Origin: Microbaculum sp051390635
Lineage (GTDB): Bacteria; Pseudomonadota; Alphaproteobacteria; Rhizobiales; Tepidamorphaceae
DNA: 64,000 bases
Assembly: GCF_051390635.1 (NCBI RefSeq)
Contig: NZ_JBPODT010000002.1
Coordinates: 186,001-250,000, forward strand
Reading direction: 5' to 3'
Shown: piece by piece, positions 17,602 through 30,600 of the stretch
Layout: each line of letters begins with the position of its first letter
Position numbering within the stretch: the first letter of the stretch is position 1
Made by a program: the position numbers and the translations under genes
The notes under the pieces: generated by a model
Told to the model about the DNA's origin: nothing
The model's database searches: none
The model's input: only the letters and a program-made list of their open reading frames with translations

Positions 17602-20562
17602 ATGGCGAAGACTGCAGAAAAGACCAGAAAAGCTGAGAAAACCCTCCTGTCGCGCCTGAGCGAGTCGCCGAATGTCGTCGACAAGACGGACGCCGCGGCC
17701 TTTCTCGACGACCTGCTGGCGGCCGCCAAGGCGGAGAAGTGCCGGAAGCTCGCCAAGATCGACAGGAAGGGCGCGCCGGCCGATTTCCTGAAAGGCGTGC
17801 TCGAAGGCTCGCCCTGGCTTCGCGGCCTCCTCGAGGCCGATCCGGCCATGGCCGAGCGGGTGCTGTTCGCCGACACCGACAGCTATCTCGCGGTTCTGGG
17901 CGCCGCCGCCCGCTCGGAGGTACGCGCCGCCGAGGATCGCGCGGCGGCGATGGTCGCCCTGCGGCGCTACAAGAACGAGGCGGCCGCGTTGGTGGCGCTG
18001 GCCGATCTCGGTGGCGTCTGGTCGGTCGACCGGGTCATCGCCGCGATGACCGAGATCGCCGACACCGCCGTCTCGTCCGCCGTCGACTGGCTGCTGGCCG
18101 CCGCCGCCGAGAAGGGCGATCTCGCGCTGGCCGATAAGGCCGAACCGTCGCGGGACTCCGGCTACATCTTGCTCGCCATGGGCAAGCACGGCGCCGCCGA
18201 GCTCAATTTTTCCTCCGACATCGACCTGATCGTCCTCTACGACCCGGCGCGCGCCCATGCCGCCGATCCGGAGGAGGTCGAGGCGCTGTTCGTGCGCATC
18301 ACCCGCGATCTCGTCAAGCTGATGCAGGAATTCACCGCCGACGGCTACGTCTTCCGTACGGACCTGCGCCTGCGTCCCGATCCCGGCGCAACGCCGATCG
18401 CGATCTCGCTCGAGGCCGCGCTCGAATATTACGAGAGCATGGGGCAGAACTGGGAGCGCGCCGCGCTCATCAAGGCGCGGCCCTGCGCCGGCGATATCGC
18501 GGCGGGAGAGGCTTTCCTGCGCGAAATCTCGCCCTTCGTCTGGCGCAAGTACATGGATTTCGCCGCGCTCGCCGACGTCCATGCGATGAAGCGGCAGATA
18601 CACGCCCACAAGGGCCACAGCGCCGTCGCCGTTCGCGGCCACAATCTCAAGCTCGGCCGCGGCGGCATCCGCGAGATCGAGTTCTTCGTCCAGACGCAGC
18701 AGCTGGTCATCGGCGGCCGCCATCCCGAACTCAGGACGCGGCGCACGCTCGATGCGCTCGACCTGCTCGCCGAGGGCGGCTGGATCAAGCCGAAGGTCCG
18801 CGACGACCTCGCCGACGCCTACCGGTTCCTGCGCCGGCTGGAGCACCGCCTTCAGATCGTCGCCGACGAGCAGACCCAGACCATGCCGGCCGACGCGGAC
18901 GATCTTGAGCGGTTCGCCCGATTCGCCGCCTTCAAGGGTGAGGCGGAGATGGCGAACGCGCTGACCGCCGAACTGCGGACGGTGCAGCGTCACTATGCCA
19001 ACCTGTTCGAGGATGCCCCGACGCTTTCCACCGATACCGGCAACCTGGTCTTCACCGGCGACGAGGACGATCCCGAGACGCTGGAAACCCTGTTGCGGAT
19101 GGGCTTCACCAACCCGAAGGAGGTCACGGCCGCCGTTCGCGCCTGGCATTTCGGCCGGATCGCCGCGTCGCGCAGCGCCCGCGCCCGCGAGCGGCTGACG
19201 GAGATCACGCCGGCGCTGCTGGAGGCGCTCGGCACCACGGCCAACCCTGATTCCGCCTTGCTCGCCTTCGACCAGTTCGTCTCCCGCCTCCCCGCGGGCA
19301 TGCAGCTTTTCTCCCTGCTCTGGTCCAATCCCCACCTGCTGCATCTGCTCGCCGAGATCCTCGGCACCGCGCCGCGCCTCGCCGATCTCCTGAGCCGCCG
19401 CCCGCGCGTCTTCGCCGCCGTGCTGGAGCCCGATTTCTTCGACGCCCTGCCGAGCCGCGAGATGCTGGAGACGCGCCTGGAGGCGACGCTTGCCGAGGCC
19501 GCCAGCTACGAGGATGCTCTCGACCGCGCCCGCATCTTCGGCCAGGAGCAGTCCTTCCTGATCGGCGTGCGGGTGTTGTCGGGGACGGTTTCGGCGGCCG
19601 ATGCCGGCGGCGCCTTCGCCCGTCTGGCGGAGCTTCTGGTGGACCGGCTGCATCACTTGGCGGCCGAGGAGCTGGCGCGGACCAACGGCCGCATCAAGAA
19701 GGGGGCCGTCGCCGTCGTCGCCATGGGCAAGCTCGGCGGCGCGGAGATGACCGCCACGTCCGATCTCGACCTGATCCTGCTCTACGACTACCGCGGCGAG
19801 GAGCCGACGTCGGACGGCCGCCGCCCGCTGCCCGCCTCGCAGTATTACATTCGCCTGACCCAGCGCCTCGTCGCCGCCCTGTCGGCGCCCACCGGCGAGG
19901 GCACGCTCTACGAGGTCGACATGCGGCTGCGGCCCTCGGGCCGATCGGGTCCGCTGGCCGTCCACATCGACGGCTTCGCGTCCTACCAGACCGACGAGGC
20001 CTGGACCTGGGAGCACATGGCGCTGACGCGCGCCCGCGTGATCTCGGGGCCGGACAAGCTCGCCCGCCGCATCGGCGACGTCGTCGGCAAGGTGCTGACG
20101 GCCAAGCGCGGGATGAAGGACCTGCGCGCCGACATCGTCGACATGCGCGACCGCATCCAGAAGGAAAAGGGGTCCGACGACGCCTGGGAGATCAAGACGG
20201 TGCGCGGCGGCCTGATCGACGTCGAGTTCATCGCCCAGTTCCTGCAGCTCGCCTACGGCCACAAGCACCCCGAGATCCTGTCGCAGAACACCGCCGCGGC
20301 GCTCGCCGCCGCGCGCCAGGCCGGGGTGCTCAAGAAGGGCGATGCGGCGGTGCTGGAGCCGGCCTGCCAGCTCTATCACGCGGTGACGCAGATCCTGCGA
20401 CTGTGCCTGACCGGTCCATTCGACCCGGCACAGACCCCGCGCGGACTGTCGCGGCTTTTGTGCAACGCCGCCGACGTTCCCGACCTGTCGCGTCTGGAGG
20501 CGGATCTACGCGACACGCAGGCGAAGGTGAAGGCGGTGTTCGACAAGCTGCTGGCCGTCTGA
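17602..20562 (+). CDS. glnE: bifunctional glutamine synthetase adenylyltransferase/deadenylase
   Basis: 986 aa from ATG 17602. Two nucleotidyltransferase domains are recognisable by GKHGAAELNFSSDIDLIVLYD (~residues 193-213) and GKLGGAEMTATSDLDLILLYDY (~709-730); each is followed by its PII-uridylyltransferase-like helical domain. The N-terminal half removes AMP from glutamine synthetase and the C-terminal half adds it, under control of PII. Size is slightly above the E. coli enzyme (946 aa). An alternative start at 17542 would add 20 residues and overlap the repeat edge. Confidence 0.95.
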   Translation: MAKTAEKTRKAEKTLLSRLSESPNVVDKTDAAAFLDDLLAAAKAEKCRKLAKIDRKGAPADFLKGVLEGSPWLRGLLEADPAMAERVLFADTDSYLAVLGAAARSEVRAAEDRAAAMVALRRYKNEAAALVALADLGGVWSVDRVIAAMTEIADTAVSSAVDWLLAAAAEKGDLALADKAEPSRDSGYILLAMGKHGAAELNFSSDIDLIVLYDPARAHAADPEEVEALFVRITRDLVKLMQEFTADGYVFRTDLRLRPDPGATPIAISLEAALEYYESMGQNWERAALIKARPCAGDIAAGEAFLREISPFVWRKYMDFAALADVHAMKRQIHAHKGHSAVAVRGHNLKLGRGGIREIEFFVQTQQLVIGGRHPELRTRRTLDALDLLAEGGWIKPKVRDDLADAYRFLRRLEHRLQIVADEQTQTMPADADDLERFARFAAFKGEAEMANALTAELRTVQRHYANLFEDAPTLSTDTGNLVFTGDEDDPETLETLLRMGFTNPKEVTAAVRAWHFGRIAASRSARARERLTEITPALLEALGTTANPDSALLAFDQFVSRLPAGMQLFSLLWSNPHLLHLLAEILGTAPRLADLLSRRPRVFAAVLEPDFFDALPSREMLETRLEATLAEAASYEDALDRARIFGQEQSFLIGVRVLSGTVSAADAGGAFARLAELLVDRLHHLAAEELARTNGRIKKGAVAVVAMGKLGGAEMTATSDLDLILLYDYRGEEPTSDGRRPLPASQYYIRLTQRLVAALSAPTGEGTLYEVDMRLRPSGRSGPLAVHIDGFASYQTDEAWTWEHMALTRARVISGPDKLARRIGDVVGKVLTAKRGMKDLRADIVDMRDRIQKEKGSDDAWEIKTVRGGLIDVEFIAQFLQLAYGHKHPEILSQNTAAALAAARQAGVLKKGDAAVLEPACQLYHAVTQILRLCLTGPFDPAQTPRGLSRLLCNAADVPDLSRLEADLRDTQAKVKAVFDKLLAV

Positions 20563-20619
20563 CGATCGGTCTATCGGCCGGCGGGTTGACCGGTGCTTCG
20601 GAACAGGGAGGCCGATCCG

Positions 20620-21390
20620 ATGATCCGTGGCGTGCTTCTCGATCTGGCGGGCGTCGTCTATGTCGGCGGCGCGGCGTTGCCGGGCACGATTAAGGCGGTG
20701 GAGCGGCTGCGGCGCGCGGGATTGCCGCTCGGCTTCATCACCAACACCACCCGCTCGCCGAAGCGCGAGATCATCGCGCGGCTGAAGGCGATGGGGCTGA
20801 GCGTCGCCGATAGCGAGCTGACCACGCCGGCACAGGCCGCGCGCGCCTGGCTCCACGCCATGCGCCGCGCGCCGCACCTGCTGATCCATCCGGCGCTGGC
20901 CGAGGACTTCCAGGGCCTCGACGACTATCCCGACACGGCGGTCGTCGTCGGCGATGCCGGCGCGGGCTTCACCTACGAGGCGATGAACGGCGCGTTCCGC
21001 GCCCTCGTGGATGGCGCGGGTTTCCTGGCGCTGGCCCGCAACCGGACCTTCCGCGACGCCGACGGCGCGCTGAGCCTCGATGCCGGCGGGTTCGTCGCCG
21101 CGCTCGAATACGCCAGCGACCGGCAGGCGGTGGTGGTGGGCAAGCCGGCGCCGGACTTCTATGCCGCGGCCGTCGCCGGCCTGGGCGTCGACGCGGCGCA
21201 GGCGGTGATGGTCGGCGACGATGTCGAGGCCGACGTCTCCGGCGCGCTTTCGGCCGGCCTGGGCGCGGCGATCCTGGTGCGGACGGGAAAATACCGGCAC
21301 GGGGCGGAGGAGGGCGCCAAACCGGCCCCGACGGCCGTTGTGGCCGATCTGGCCGAAGCGGTGGACTGGATTCTCCGCAATCGCGGATAG
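20620..21390 (+). CDS. LHPP-like HAD-IIA hydrolase
   Basis: 256 aa from ATG 20620, with CAGGGAGG eight bases upstream. HAD motif I is LLDLAGVVY with nucleophile D8; the second Asp of the usual DxD is Ala here, as is the Ser in the LHPP/TIGR01458 branch (DISG), so this is a family trait and not damage. Motif II is FITNTTRS, motif III GKPAPDFY and motif IV MVGDDVEADVSGA. LHPP-type enzymes hydrolyse pyrophosphate and N-phosphorylated amino acids; the bacterial substrate is uncertain. Confidence 0.85.
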   Translation: MIRGVLLDLAGVVYVGGAALPGTIKAVERLRRAGLPLGFITNTTRSPKREIIARLKAMGLSVADSELTTPAQAARAWLHAMRRAPHLLIHPALAEDFQGLDDYPDTAVVVGDAGAGFTYEAMNGAFRALVDGAGFLALARNRTFRDADGALSLDAGGFVAALEYASDRQAVVVGKPAPDFYAAAVAGLGVDAAQAVMVGDDVEADVSGALSAGLGAAILVRTGKYRHGAEEGAKPAPTAVVADLAEAVDWILRNRG

Positions 21391-21431
21391 GACCGACGGA
21401 CGACGCCGCTCGCTATTGCACTGTCACGACT

Positions 21432-23783
<2,352 letters not shown>

Positions 23784-23904
23784 TTTTGACCCCCTTCGGA
23801 ATGCTTCGACAAGGCCTCTCGCCGAAGCGCCGCATCTCTTCCGAATCGTCTTATTCGAATCAAATGCAAGGTGATTTGTCTAGAGTCTGCACGCTTCTAG
23901 GCGC

Positions 23905-23931
23905 GCTTTTTGGCTCGTGAGTCCAAAAAGC
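23905..23931 (-). terminator. stem-loop between pepN end and the PleC-like gene start
   Basis: GCTTTTTGG at 23905-23913 pairs perfectly with CCAAAAAGC at 23923-23931, and an inner CTC/GAG extends the stem. It lies 53 bp past the pepN stop on the minus strand. There is no clean T-tract, so termination is likely but not certain. Confidence 0.5.
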
Positions 23932-23958
23932 AACGCCCCCGCCACAGGCGGCCAAGCC

Positions 23959-23974
23959 TTAAAAACCGGTTAAC
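23959..23974 (+). promoter_or_regulatory. consensus CtrA-binding box TTAA-N7-TTAAC
   Basis: The sequence TTAA AAACCGG TTAAC matches the full CtrA consensus exactly. It is 10 bp beyond the pepN stop and 176 bp upstream of the PleC-like kinase start, the only gene that begins here. Confidence 0.55.
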
Positions 23975-23983
23975 TCCGGGCGT

Positions 23984-26623
23984 TTAATCCAGGCTGCGCT
24001 CTACGATATCGGCGCTGTCCCGTGACAAGCCCTCGTGCCCGGCGATGCGCCTGAGTTCGGCTTCCGCCGCCGCGCGCCGCGCCGGTTCGAGCACCCGCCA
24101 CGAGCGGAACGCCGACACCAGCCGCGCCGCGACCTGCGGATTGCTGCGGTCGATCTCCAGCGTGAAGTCGGCGACCAGCCGGTAGCCCGCGCCGTCGGCC
24201 CGGTTGAACTGGGTCGGGTTCGCCGCCGCGAACGCGCCGATGAGCGCGCGCACCCGGTTCGGGTTCGACAGCGAAAAGGCGGGATGATCCATCAGCGCCA
24301 TCACCCGGTCGAGTGTATCGGGCCCCGTCATCGTCGCCTGCAGGCTGAACCACTTGTCGAGCACCAGCGGGTCGGTGCGATAGCGTTCGAAGAAATCGTC
24401 CAGCGCCGTGTCGGCCTCCGGCGCCCCCTGGCGCGTCAGCGCCGACAGGCCGGCCATCCGGTCGGTCATGTTGTCGGCGTTGCGGTAGTGCCGCTCCGCG
24501 GTCTCGATGCCCGCCTGGCCGGTGCCGGCGATGAGCCCGAGCGCGGTGTTGCGCAGCGCGCGGCGGCCCGCGCCGGCCGCGTCCGGGCTGTAGGGCAGGT
24601 TGGAGCCGTAGCGCCGATAGACGTCGGTGAGGCAGGCGCCGAGCTCGCCGCCGATCAGGCCACGCAGCCACCGGTCGGCGCCATGGATCGCGTCGGGATC
24701 GACATTGCGGCCGATCTCGCGGGCGATGTCGGATTCCGAGGGCAGCGACAGCACCTGGGCGCGGAAGCTCGGATCGAGCGCGTCCGCCTCGACGGTGTGC
24801 TCGAGCGAGCGGAGGAAGCGCGGGTCGATCTCCGGCGTCCTGCCGGCGGCGATCGCGGCCTGCGCCTCGATCAGGATGCGGGTCGCCAGCGACTGGACCG
24901 CCTGCCAGCGATTGTAGGGGTCGCTGTCCTCGGCGGCGGCGAACAGCAGGTCGTCGTCCGTCAGGTTGGCGGTCAGCTTCACCGGGGCGGAGAAGCCGCG
25001 CAGCAGCGACGGCACCGGCTTGGCCGGCAGGTCGGTGAAGACGATCCGCTCCCGCGTGCCGGTGAGCTCGATCAGGCCGTCGCGCACCGCCGGGCTGTCG
25101 GTCTTCAGGTCGGCGATCTCGTCGCCGTCCGGGCCGAGCAGGGCGAAGGCGATCGGGATCGGCATCGGCTGCTTCGTCGGCTGGCCGGGCGTCGGCGGGC
25201 AGGTCTGCTCGAGGGTCAGCTCGTAGGTGCGCGCCGCCGTGTCGTAGCGCCCGCTCGCCGTCACCTCCGGCGTGCCGGCCTGGTGGTACCACAGCATGAA
25301 ATCGTCGAGGTTCCGGCCGGTCGCCGCGGCGAAGCAGCCGATGAAGTCTTCGATCGTCGCCGCCGTGCCGTCGTGGCGGTCGAAATACAGGTCCATGCCC
25401 GCCCGGAAGCCGTCCGGGCCGAGCAGCGTCTTAAGCATGCGGATCAGCTCGGCGCCCTTCTCGTAGACGGTCGCCGTATAGAAGTTGTTGATTTCCTTGT
25501 AGGTTTCAGGCCGTACCGGATGCGCCAGCGGCCCCGCGTCCTCGACGAACTGGTGCGCCTTCAGGGTCCGCACGTCGCCGATGCGTTCCACCGCGCGCGA
25601 GCGCACGTCGGCGGAGAAATCCTGGTCGCGGAACACCGTCAGCCCTTCCTTCAGGCAGAGCTGGAACCAGTCGCGGCAGGTGATGCGGTTGCCGGTCCAG
25701 TTGTGGAAGTACTCGTGGGCGATGATGGCCTCGATATTGGCATAGTCGGTGTCGGTCGCCGTCTCGGGGCTCGCCAGCACGTACTTGTCGTTGAAGACGT
25801 TGAGGCCCTTGTTCTCCATCGCGCCCATGTTGAAGTCGGACACGGCGACGATGTTGAACACGTCGAGATCGTATTCGCGCCCGAACGCGTCCTCGTCCCA
25901 GCGCATCGACCGCTTCAGCGCTTCCAGCGCGTAGTCGCAGCGGTCCTCCTTGCCCTTCTCGACATAGATGCCGAGCGTCACCTCCCTGCCGGACGCCGTG
26001 ACGAAGGTGTCGCCGACGCGGCCGAGGTCGCCACCGACCAGGGCGAAGAGATAGGACGGCTTGGGATGCGGGTCATGCCAGACGGCGTAGTGCCGGTCGC
26101 TGCCGGCCACGACGCCGCTTCCGACCGGATTGCCGTTCGACAGAAGCACGGGGGCGTCGGAGGCGCGCGCCTCGATGCGCACCGTGTAGACGGCGAGCAC
26201 GTCGGGCCGGTCGGGGAAGAAGGTGATGCGGCGGAAGCCTTCCGCCTCGCATTGGGTGCAATAGACGCCGTTCGAGCGGTAGAGCCCCATCAGCCGGGTG
26301 TTGGCGCTGGGATCGATGGTGGTGCCGATGTCGAGCACGAAAGCGCGCTCGGGCGGCGTGGCGATCGTCAGGCGGTCCTTGTCCAGCTTGTAGGCGGTGC
26401 CGGCCAGGGGCGCGCCGTCGAGTTCCAGCGCCGTCAGCTCCAGGTCCTCGCCGTCGAGAACGAGGTCGCCGCCGGGGCCGTCCGGATTGGGCCGGACGTG
26501 CAGGCGGCTCCTGACCCGCGTGCTCTGCGGGTCGAGGCGGAAATCGAGCTCGACGCGATCGACGAGATAGGCCGGCGGGGCATAGTCCTGTAGCCGCACG
26601 ACCGGCGTCTGATCCTTGGCCAT
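23984..26623 (-). CDS. pepN: aminopeptidase N (M1 family)
   Basis: 879 aa. The exopeptidase motif is GAMEN (267-271). The zinc site is H303-E-Y-F-H307 with third ligand E326 (LKEGLT), offset by six from E. coli PepN. The order of the N-terminal saddle, thermolysin-like domain, Ig-like domain and C-terminal helical superhelix follows the E. coli enzyme, as does the length. It is a cytosolic broad-specificity aminopeptidase. AGGAG lies ten bases upstream of the ATG. Confidence 0.95.
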   Translation of the reverse strand: MAKDQTPVVRLQDYAPPAYLVDRVELDFRLDPQSTRVRSRLHVRPNPDGPGGDLVLDGEDLELTALELDGAPLAGTAYKLDKDRLTIATPPERAFVLDIGTTIDPSANTRLMGLYRSNGVYCTQCEAEGFRRITFFPDRPDVLAVYTVRIEARASDAPVLLSNGNPVGSGVVAGSDRHYAVWHDPHPKPSYLFALVGGDLGRVGDTFVTASGREVTLGIYVEKGKEDRCDYALEALKRSMRWDEDAFGREYDLDVFNIVAVSDFNMGAMENKGLNVFNDKYVLASPETATDTDYANIEAIIAHEYFHNWTGNRITCRDWFQLCLKEGLTVFRDQDFSADVRSRAVERIGDVRTLKAHQFVEDAGPLAHPVRPETYKEINNFYTATVYEKGAELIRMLKTLLGPDGFRAGMDLYFDRHDGTAATIEDFIGCFAAATGRNLDDFMLWYHQAGTPEVTASGRYDTAARTYELTLEQTCPPTPGQPTKQPMPIPIAFALLGPDGDEIADLKTDSPAVRDGLIELTGTRERIVFTDLPAKPVPSLLRGFSAPVKLTANLTDDDLLFAAAEDSDPYNRWQAVQSLATRILIEAQAAIAAGRTPEIDPRFLRSLEHTVEADALDPSFRAQVLSLPSESDIAREIGRNVDPDAIHGADRWLRGLIGGELGACLTDVYRRYGSNLPYSPDAAGAGRRALRNTALGLIAGTGQAGIETAERHYRNADNMTDRMAGLSALTRQGAPEADTALDDFFERYRTDPLVLDKWFSLQATMTGPDTLDRVMALMDHPAFSLSNPNRVRALIGAFAAANPTQFNRADGAGYRLVADFTLEIDRSNPQVAARLVSAFRSWRVLEPARRAAAEAELRRIAGHEGLSRDSADIVERSLD

Positions 26624-26752
26624 ATGGTGAAAACTCCTGAACGGCTGGCGGGACGAGATTTAAGCCCTCAATGTGGCCGCGCCAAGCCCCGGCAGGAAAT
26701 GGGGCGGCGGCGCCCCGCGCCCCGAGCGACGACGGCGATCGCATTCCCCTTG

Positions 26753-26825
26753 CGTCATTGCCAGGCGTGACCCGGCAACTCCGAGAAGACGGCACGAGAT
26801 GCCCGGATAGAGCCCGGGCATGACG
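26753..26825. repeat. palindromic dispersed repeat, family A
   Basis: CGTCATTGCC...GACCCGGCAA followed by GCCCGG...CCCGGGCATGACG forms two imperfect palindromes in opposite orientation, a BIME-like unit. A second copy is at 30760-30852. It lies upstream of pepN. Confidence 0.8.
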
Positions 26826-26884
26826 AAGGAGGGGAGGACCGGACTATTGATTGCCCCAGCCGTCGGCGCCTCGTCGTGTCGGCG

Positions 26885-26984
26885 CTGGGTCCCGGATCAA
26901 GTCCGGGACACGAGGCAGCAATAAGTTGCTCGGACCGTGCGCCAATACGACGCCCGTGCCCCGGACTTGATCCGGGGCCCAGAC
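26885..26984. repeat. palindromic dispersed repeat, family B (inverted pair)
   Basis: TGGGTCCCGGATCAAGTCCG at 26885-26904 is followed by its inverted counterpart ending CTTGATCCGGGGCCCA at 26966-26982. The same arrangement recurs at 56138-56233. The pair lies between the sarcosine oxidase gamma gene end and pepN. Confidence 0.85.
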
Positions 26985-26999
26985 GGCGGTAGCGGCAGA

Positions 27000-27037
27000 A
27001 CCGAGCGATATACGGGACACCGAGCGATATACCGGAC
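27000..27037. repeat. 19-bp tandem duplication
   Basis: ACCGAGCGATATACGGGAC at 27000-27018 is repeated at 27019-27037 with one mismatch. It lies 28 bp past the stop of soxG. The whole 441-bp gap 26624-27064 holds only repeats; no gene is seen in it. Confidence 0.85.
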
Positions 27038-27064
27038 GACGAAGGAGAGGCTTTTCCCGGCCGC

Positions 27065-27694
27065 CTATCTCTCCAGGCGCCAGGTCTCGCCGGAAAGCGG
27101 CGCCTGTGTCGGCATGCCCCATTCGAAGCCCGCCTCGGCGAGCAGGCACCACAGGTAGTCGGCCATCGAGCGGCGAACGAACAGGCGGAACACCGGGCCG
27201 CCCTCGGTCTCGTCCGCGTCGACCTGCCACAGCGTCGCCTGGGCGCGGCCGAACAGGGAGCCGGCGACCTGTCCCAGGGTGAAGGCGGACGGATGCAGGT
27301 CGAGCGTCGTCAGCTTCATCAGCATGTCGCGGGCGCGCGGACCAGCGAGCTCGATCGTCGTGTAGTACGAGGAAACGTCGGTGACCTGGTGGTGGACGCC
27401 CGCCAGCGCGGTCTCCAGCCCGTCGGCCAGCGCCGCCTGCGCGTCCATCGCGGTGACGATCCAGAACTCGTCCGGACCGATCCACAGGATCGCCGTCTCA
27501 TCCTGGCGCGTGGCCCGGCAGGCCTCGGGAAGCGAAACACCGACCGTGTCGGTCACGGCCTCGCCGATCGCGTCCGGATCGCCGCGCAGGACCAGCTTGC
27601 CGAGGAACGGCGCCTCCGCCATGCGGGCGGCGTCATCCGTCGCCTTGACCGGCGCACGATGGGCGAGGGCGGAGCGGCGGCGCGTGTCAGACAT
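27065..27694 (-). CDS. soxG: sarcosine oxidase gamma subunit
   Basis: 209 aa. It matches the SoxG/GcvT-related fold: LWIGPDEFWIVT, then QVTDVSSYYTTIELAGPRAR and a C-terminal FVRRSMADYLWCLLAEAGFEWG. SoxG is the small structural subunit of heterotetrameric sarcosine oxidase. Its ATG overlaps the soxA stop by eight bases, so the two are translationally coupled. It is the last gene of the soxBDAG operon. Confidence 0.9.
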   Translation of the reverse strand: MSDTRRRSALAHRAPVKATDDAARMAEAPFLGKLVLRGDPDAIGEAVTDTVGVSLPEACRATRQDETAILWIGPDEFWIVTAMDAQAALADGLETALAGVHHQVTDVSSYYTTIELAGPRARDMLMKLTTLDLHPSAFTLGQVAGSLFGRAQATLWQVDADETEGGPVFRLFVRRSMADYLWCLLAEAGFEWGMPTQAPLSGETWRLER

Positions 27695-30600
27695 CCCCGT
27701 CCTCCCGCAGCTTGAGGAAATCGGTGCCCGTCACCGTCACCGGAATCGGCGGGCCGGAGGGGCGCGACACCCACAGGCGGTCGCCCATGCGGTCGCGCCC
27801 GGATTTCACCATGGCGAGCGCGATCGAGCGGTTCAGCGTCGGGCTCATGTAGCTCGACGTGACATGGCCGAGCATCGGCACCGGCTTCGCCGTCGGCTCG
27901 GTTCCCGTCGCGATGACGTGCGCGCCTTCCGCGAGCATGATCGCGGGATCCTCGGTCACCAGGCCGACGAGCTGCTTGCGGTCGGGCCGCGCCGTGTCGG
28001 AGCGCGACAGCGAGCGCTTGCCGATGAAGTCGCCCTTGGTCTTCGACACGATCCAGTCCATGCCGAGATCCTTCGGCGTTGCCGTGCCGTCGGTCTCCTG
28101 GCCGACGATGATGAAGCCCTTCTCGGCGCGCAGCAGATGCATCGCCTCGGTGCCGTAGGGCGTGATGGCGTATTTCGCCCCCGCCTCCATCACCTTGTCC
28201 CACAGCCATGCGCCGTAATCGGCGGCGATGTTGATCTCGTAGGCGAGCGCGCCGGTGAACGAGATGCGGAACACGCGCACCGGCACGCCGTCGATGGTGG
28301 CATCGGCATGGCTCATGAAGGCGAAGCGCTCCGGATCGGGGTCGATGCCCTCGCAGAGATCGGCGACGACGCGCCAGCTGTCCGGCCCCGACAGGCTCGC
28401 CACGGCCCATTCCTCGGTGACGGTGGTGAGATAGACCTCCAGCTCCCGCCATTCGGTCTGGAGATAGTCCTCCAGCCATGTCAGCACGCGCGCGGCGCCG
28501 CCCGTCGTCGTGGTCATGTGGAAATGGTCGTCGGCGATGCAGGCGGTGACGCCGTCGTCCATCACCATGCCGTCCTCGCCCAGCATCAGCCCGTAGCGGG
28601 CCTTGCCGGGAGCGAGCTTCGACCAGGCGTTGGTGTAGACGCGGTTCAGGAACGTGCGCGCGTCCTTGCCGCGGATGTCGATCTTGCCCAGCGTCGAGGC
28701 GTCCAGCACGGCGACGCCCTCGCGCGCGGCCAGGCTCTCGCGTCGCACCGCCTCGTCGAAAGACTCGACCGGCTTCACGTAGGCGCGGGCGCGCAGCCAG
28801 TCGCCGACCGGCTCGAACACCGCGCCGTTGGCCTTGTGCCAGGCGTGCATCGGCGTCGTGCGGCGCGGATGGAAATGGTCGCCGACATGCTGGCCGGCCA
28901 GCGCGGCGAAGGTGACGGGTTTCCACGGCTGGCGGTAGGTGGTCGTGCCGACCTGCCAGATCGGTTTCTGCAGCGTATCCGCGACGAGGGCGAAGGCGTT
29001 CATGTTGGCGACCTTGCCCTGGTCGGTGCCCATGCCGGTGGTGGTGTAGCGCTTGGCGTGCTCGATGGAGTCGTAGCCCTCGTGGAGCGCCAGCCTGAGG
29101 TCCTTGGTGGTGACGTCGTCCTGCAGGTCGATCCAGGCGCGCACCTTGTGTTTCGGCCGCCCCGACGGGATTTCCGGGATCACCTTCGGCGTGCCCTGCG
29201 GCCGCTCCGCGCCCTCCACCTTCGGCGGTTTCGCCGCCTTGGTCGAAAGTCCGGCCTTCGCCGCGGCGTCCGCGCCGGCCTTGGCGCCTTCCTTTAGGCA
29301 GCCGTCCAGGTCGAAGGTCGCCGCCGCCGCGCCCGCCGACCGTTCCCGCTGCCAGGATTGACCGGGTTTGAAGGCACTCAGGGCCTCGTCATAGGCGAGC
29401 TTGCCGCGCGACTGCGAGAACAGAGCGATATTGGGCATCCAGCCGCCCGAGACGGCGAGCAGGTCGCATTCGATCGCGGTCACGGGGCCTTCGACATCGC
29501 CGGAATCGCCGAGCCTGCGGACTGTCGCGCCCGATACCCGGTGGCTGCCCGAGGTGCCGACGATCGCCGCGCCGGGATGGATCGCGATGCCGCGCCCGGC
29601 CGCCGCGCTCAGCAGCGCGGCGTCGACGTCGCGGCGCAGGTCGACGATGCCCGCGACCCGCGCGCCCGCCGCCTGCAGGTCGAACGCCGCCTCCCAGGCG
29701 GAATCGTTGTTGGCGAAGACCAGGACGCGCTTGCCGGGCAGGACGCCGTAGCGGTGCACGAAGGTGCGCGCAGCGCCGGTGAGCATGATGCCCGGCCGGT
29801 CGTTCTCGTGGAACACCAGCGGCCGCTCGACCGCGCCCGTCGCCAGAACCACCTCCCTGGCCCGCACCCGCCAGACGCGCTGGCGCGGCAGGTTGCCGGG
29901 CCGCGCGTTCGCGGCCAGGTGGTCGGTGACCCGCTCCCACAGGCCGACGAAGTTCTGCGCGTAGTAGCCGAACGCGGCGGTGCGGGGCAGCACCGTGACG
30001 CTGTCCAGCCGGCCAAGCTCGGCGACGACGCTGTCGACCCACTCCGCCGGTGCCGCGCCACCGAGCCGGACCGTATCCGGATCGACGGACAGGAGCCGTC
30101 CGCCGAGCGCGGCGGTCTCCTCGGCGAGGATGACGCGGGCGCCGGCGCGCCCGGCCGTCAGCGCCGCCATCAGGCCGGCGGGGCCGCCGCCGACGACCAG
30201 CACGTCGCAGTGCCGGTTGATCGCCTCGTAACGGTCGGGATCGGGCGCCGACGGCGCCTTGCCCATCCCCGCGGCGCGGCGGATGAACGGCTCGAACGCC
30301 ATCCAGCTGCCGAGCGGGCCCATGAAGGTCTTGTAGTAGAAGCCGGCCGGCAGGAAAGCCGAGGCCCAGTCGTTGACCGCGCCGACGTCGAACGTCAGAG
30401 ACGGCCAGACGTTCTGCGCCATCGCCTCCAGGCCATCGTAGATCTCCTGCTCGGTGACGCGGGTGTTCGGATCTGTCCGCGCCGCGTCGCGGCCGATCTG
30501 GACGAGGGCGGTCGGGTCCTCGCTGCCGGCGCCGAAGATGCCGCGCGGGCGGTGATATTTGAAGCCGCGCGCCACCATGTGCTCGCCGTTGGCCAGAAGC

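Noticed and set aside
17023..20379. 1118-aa open frame antisense to glnE
   Set aside because: It is a high-GC shadow of glnE, without domains or a start signal; the same applies to the 852-aa frame antisense to pepN (24035-26593) and similar long antisense frames.
20620..21390. Inactivated HAD phosphatase (second Asp of motif I is Ala)
   Set aside because: The LHPP/TIGR01458 branch normally lacks this Asp, and the other motifs are intact.
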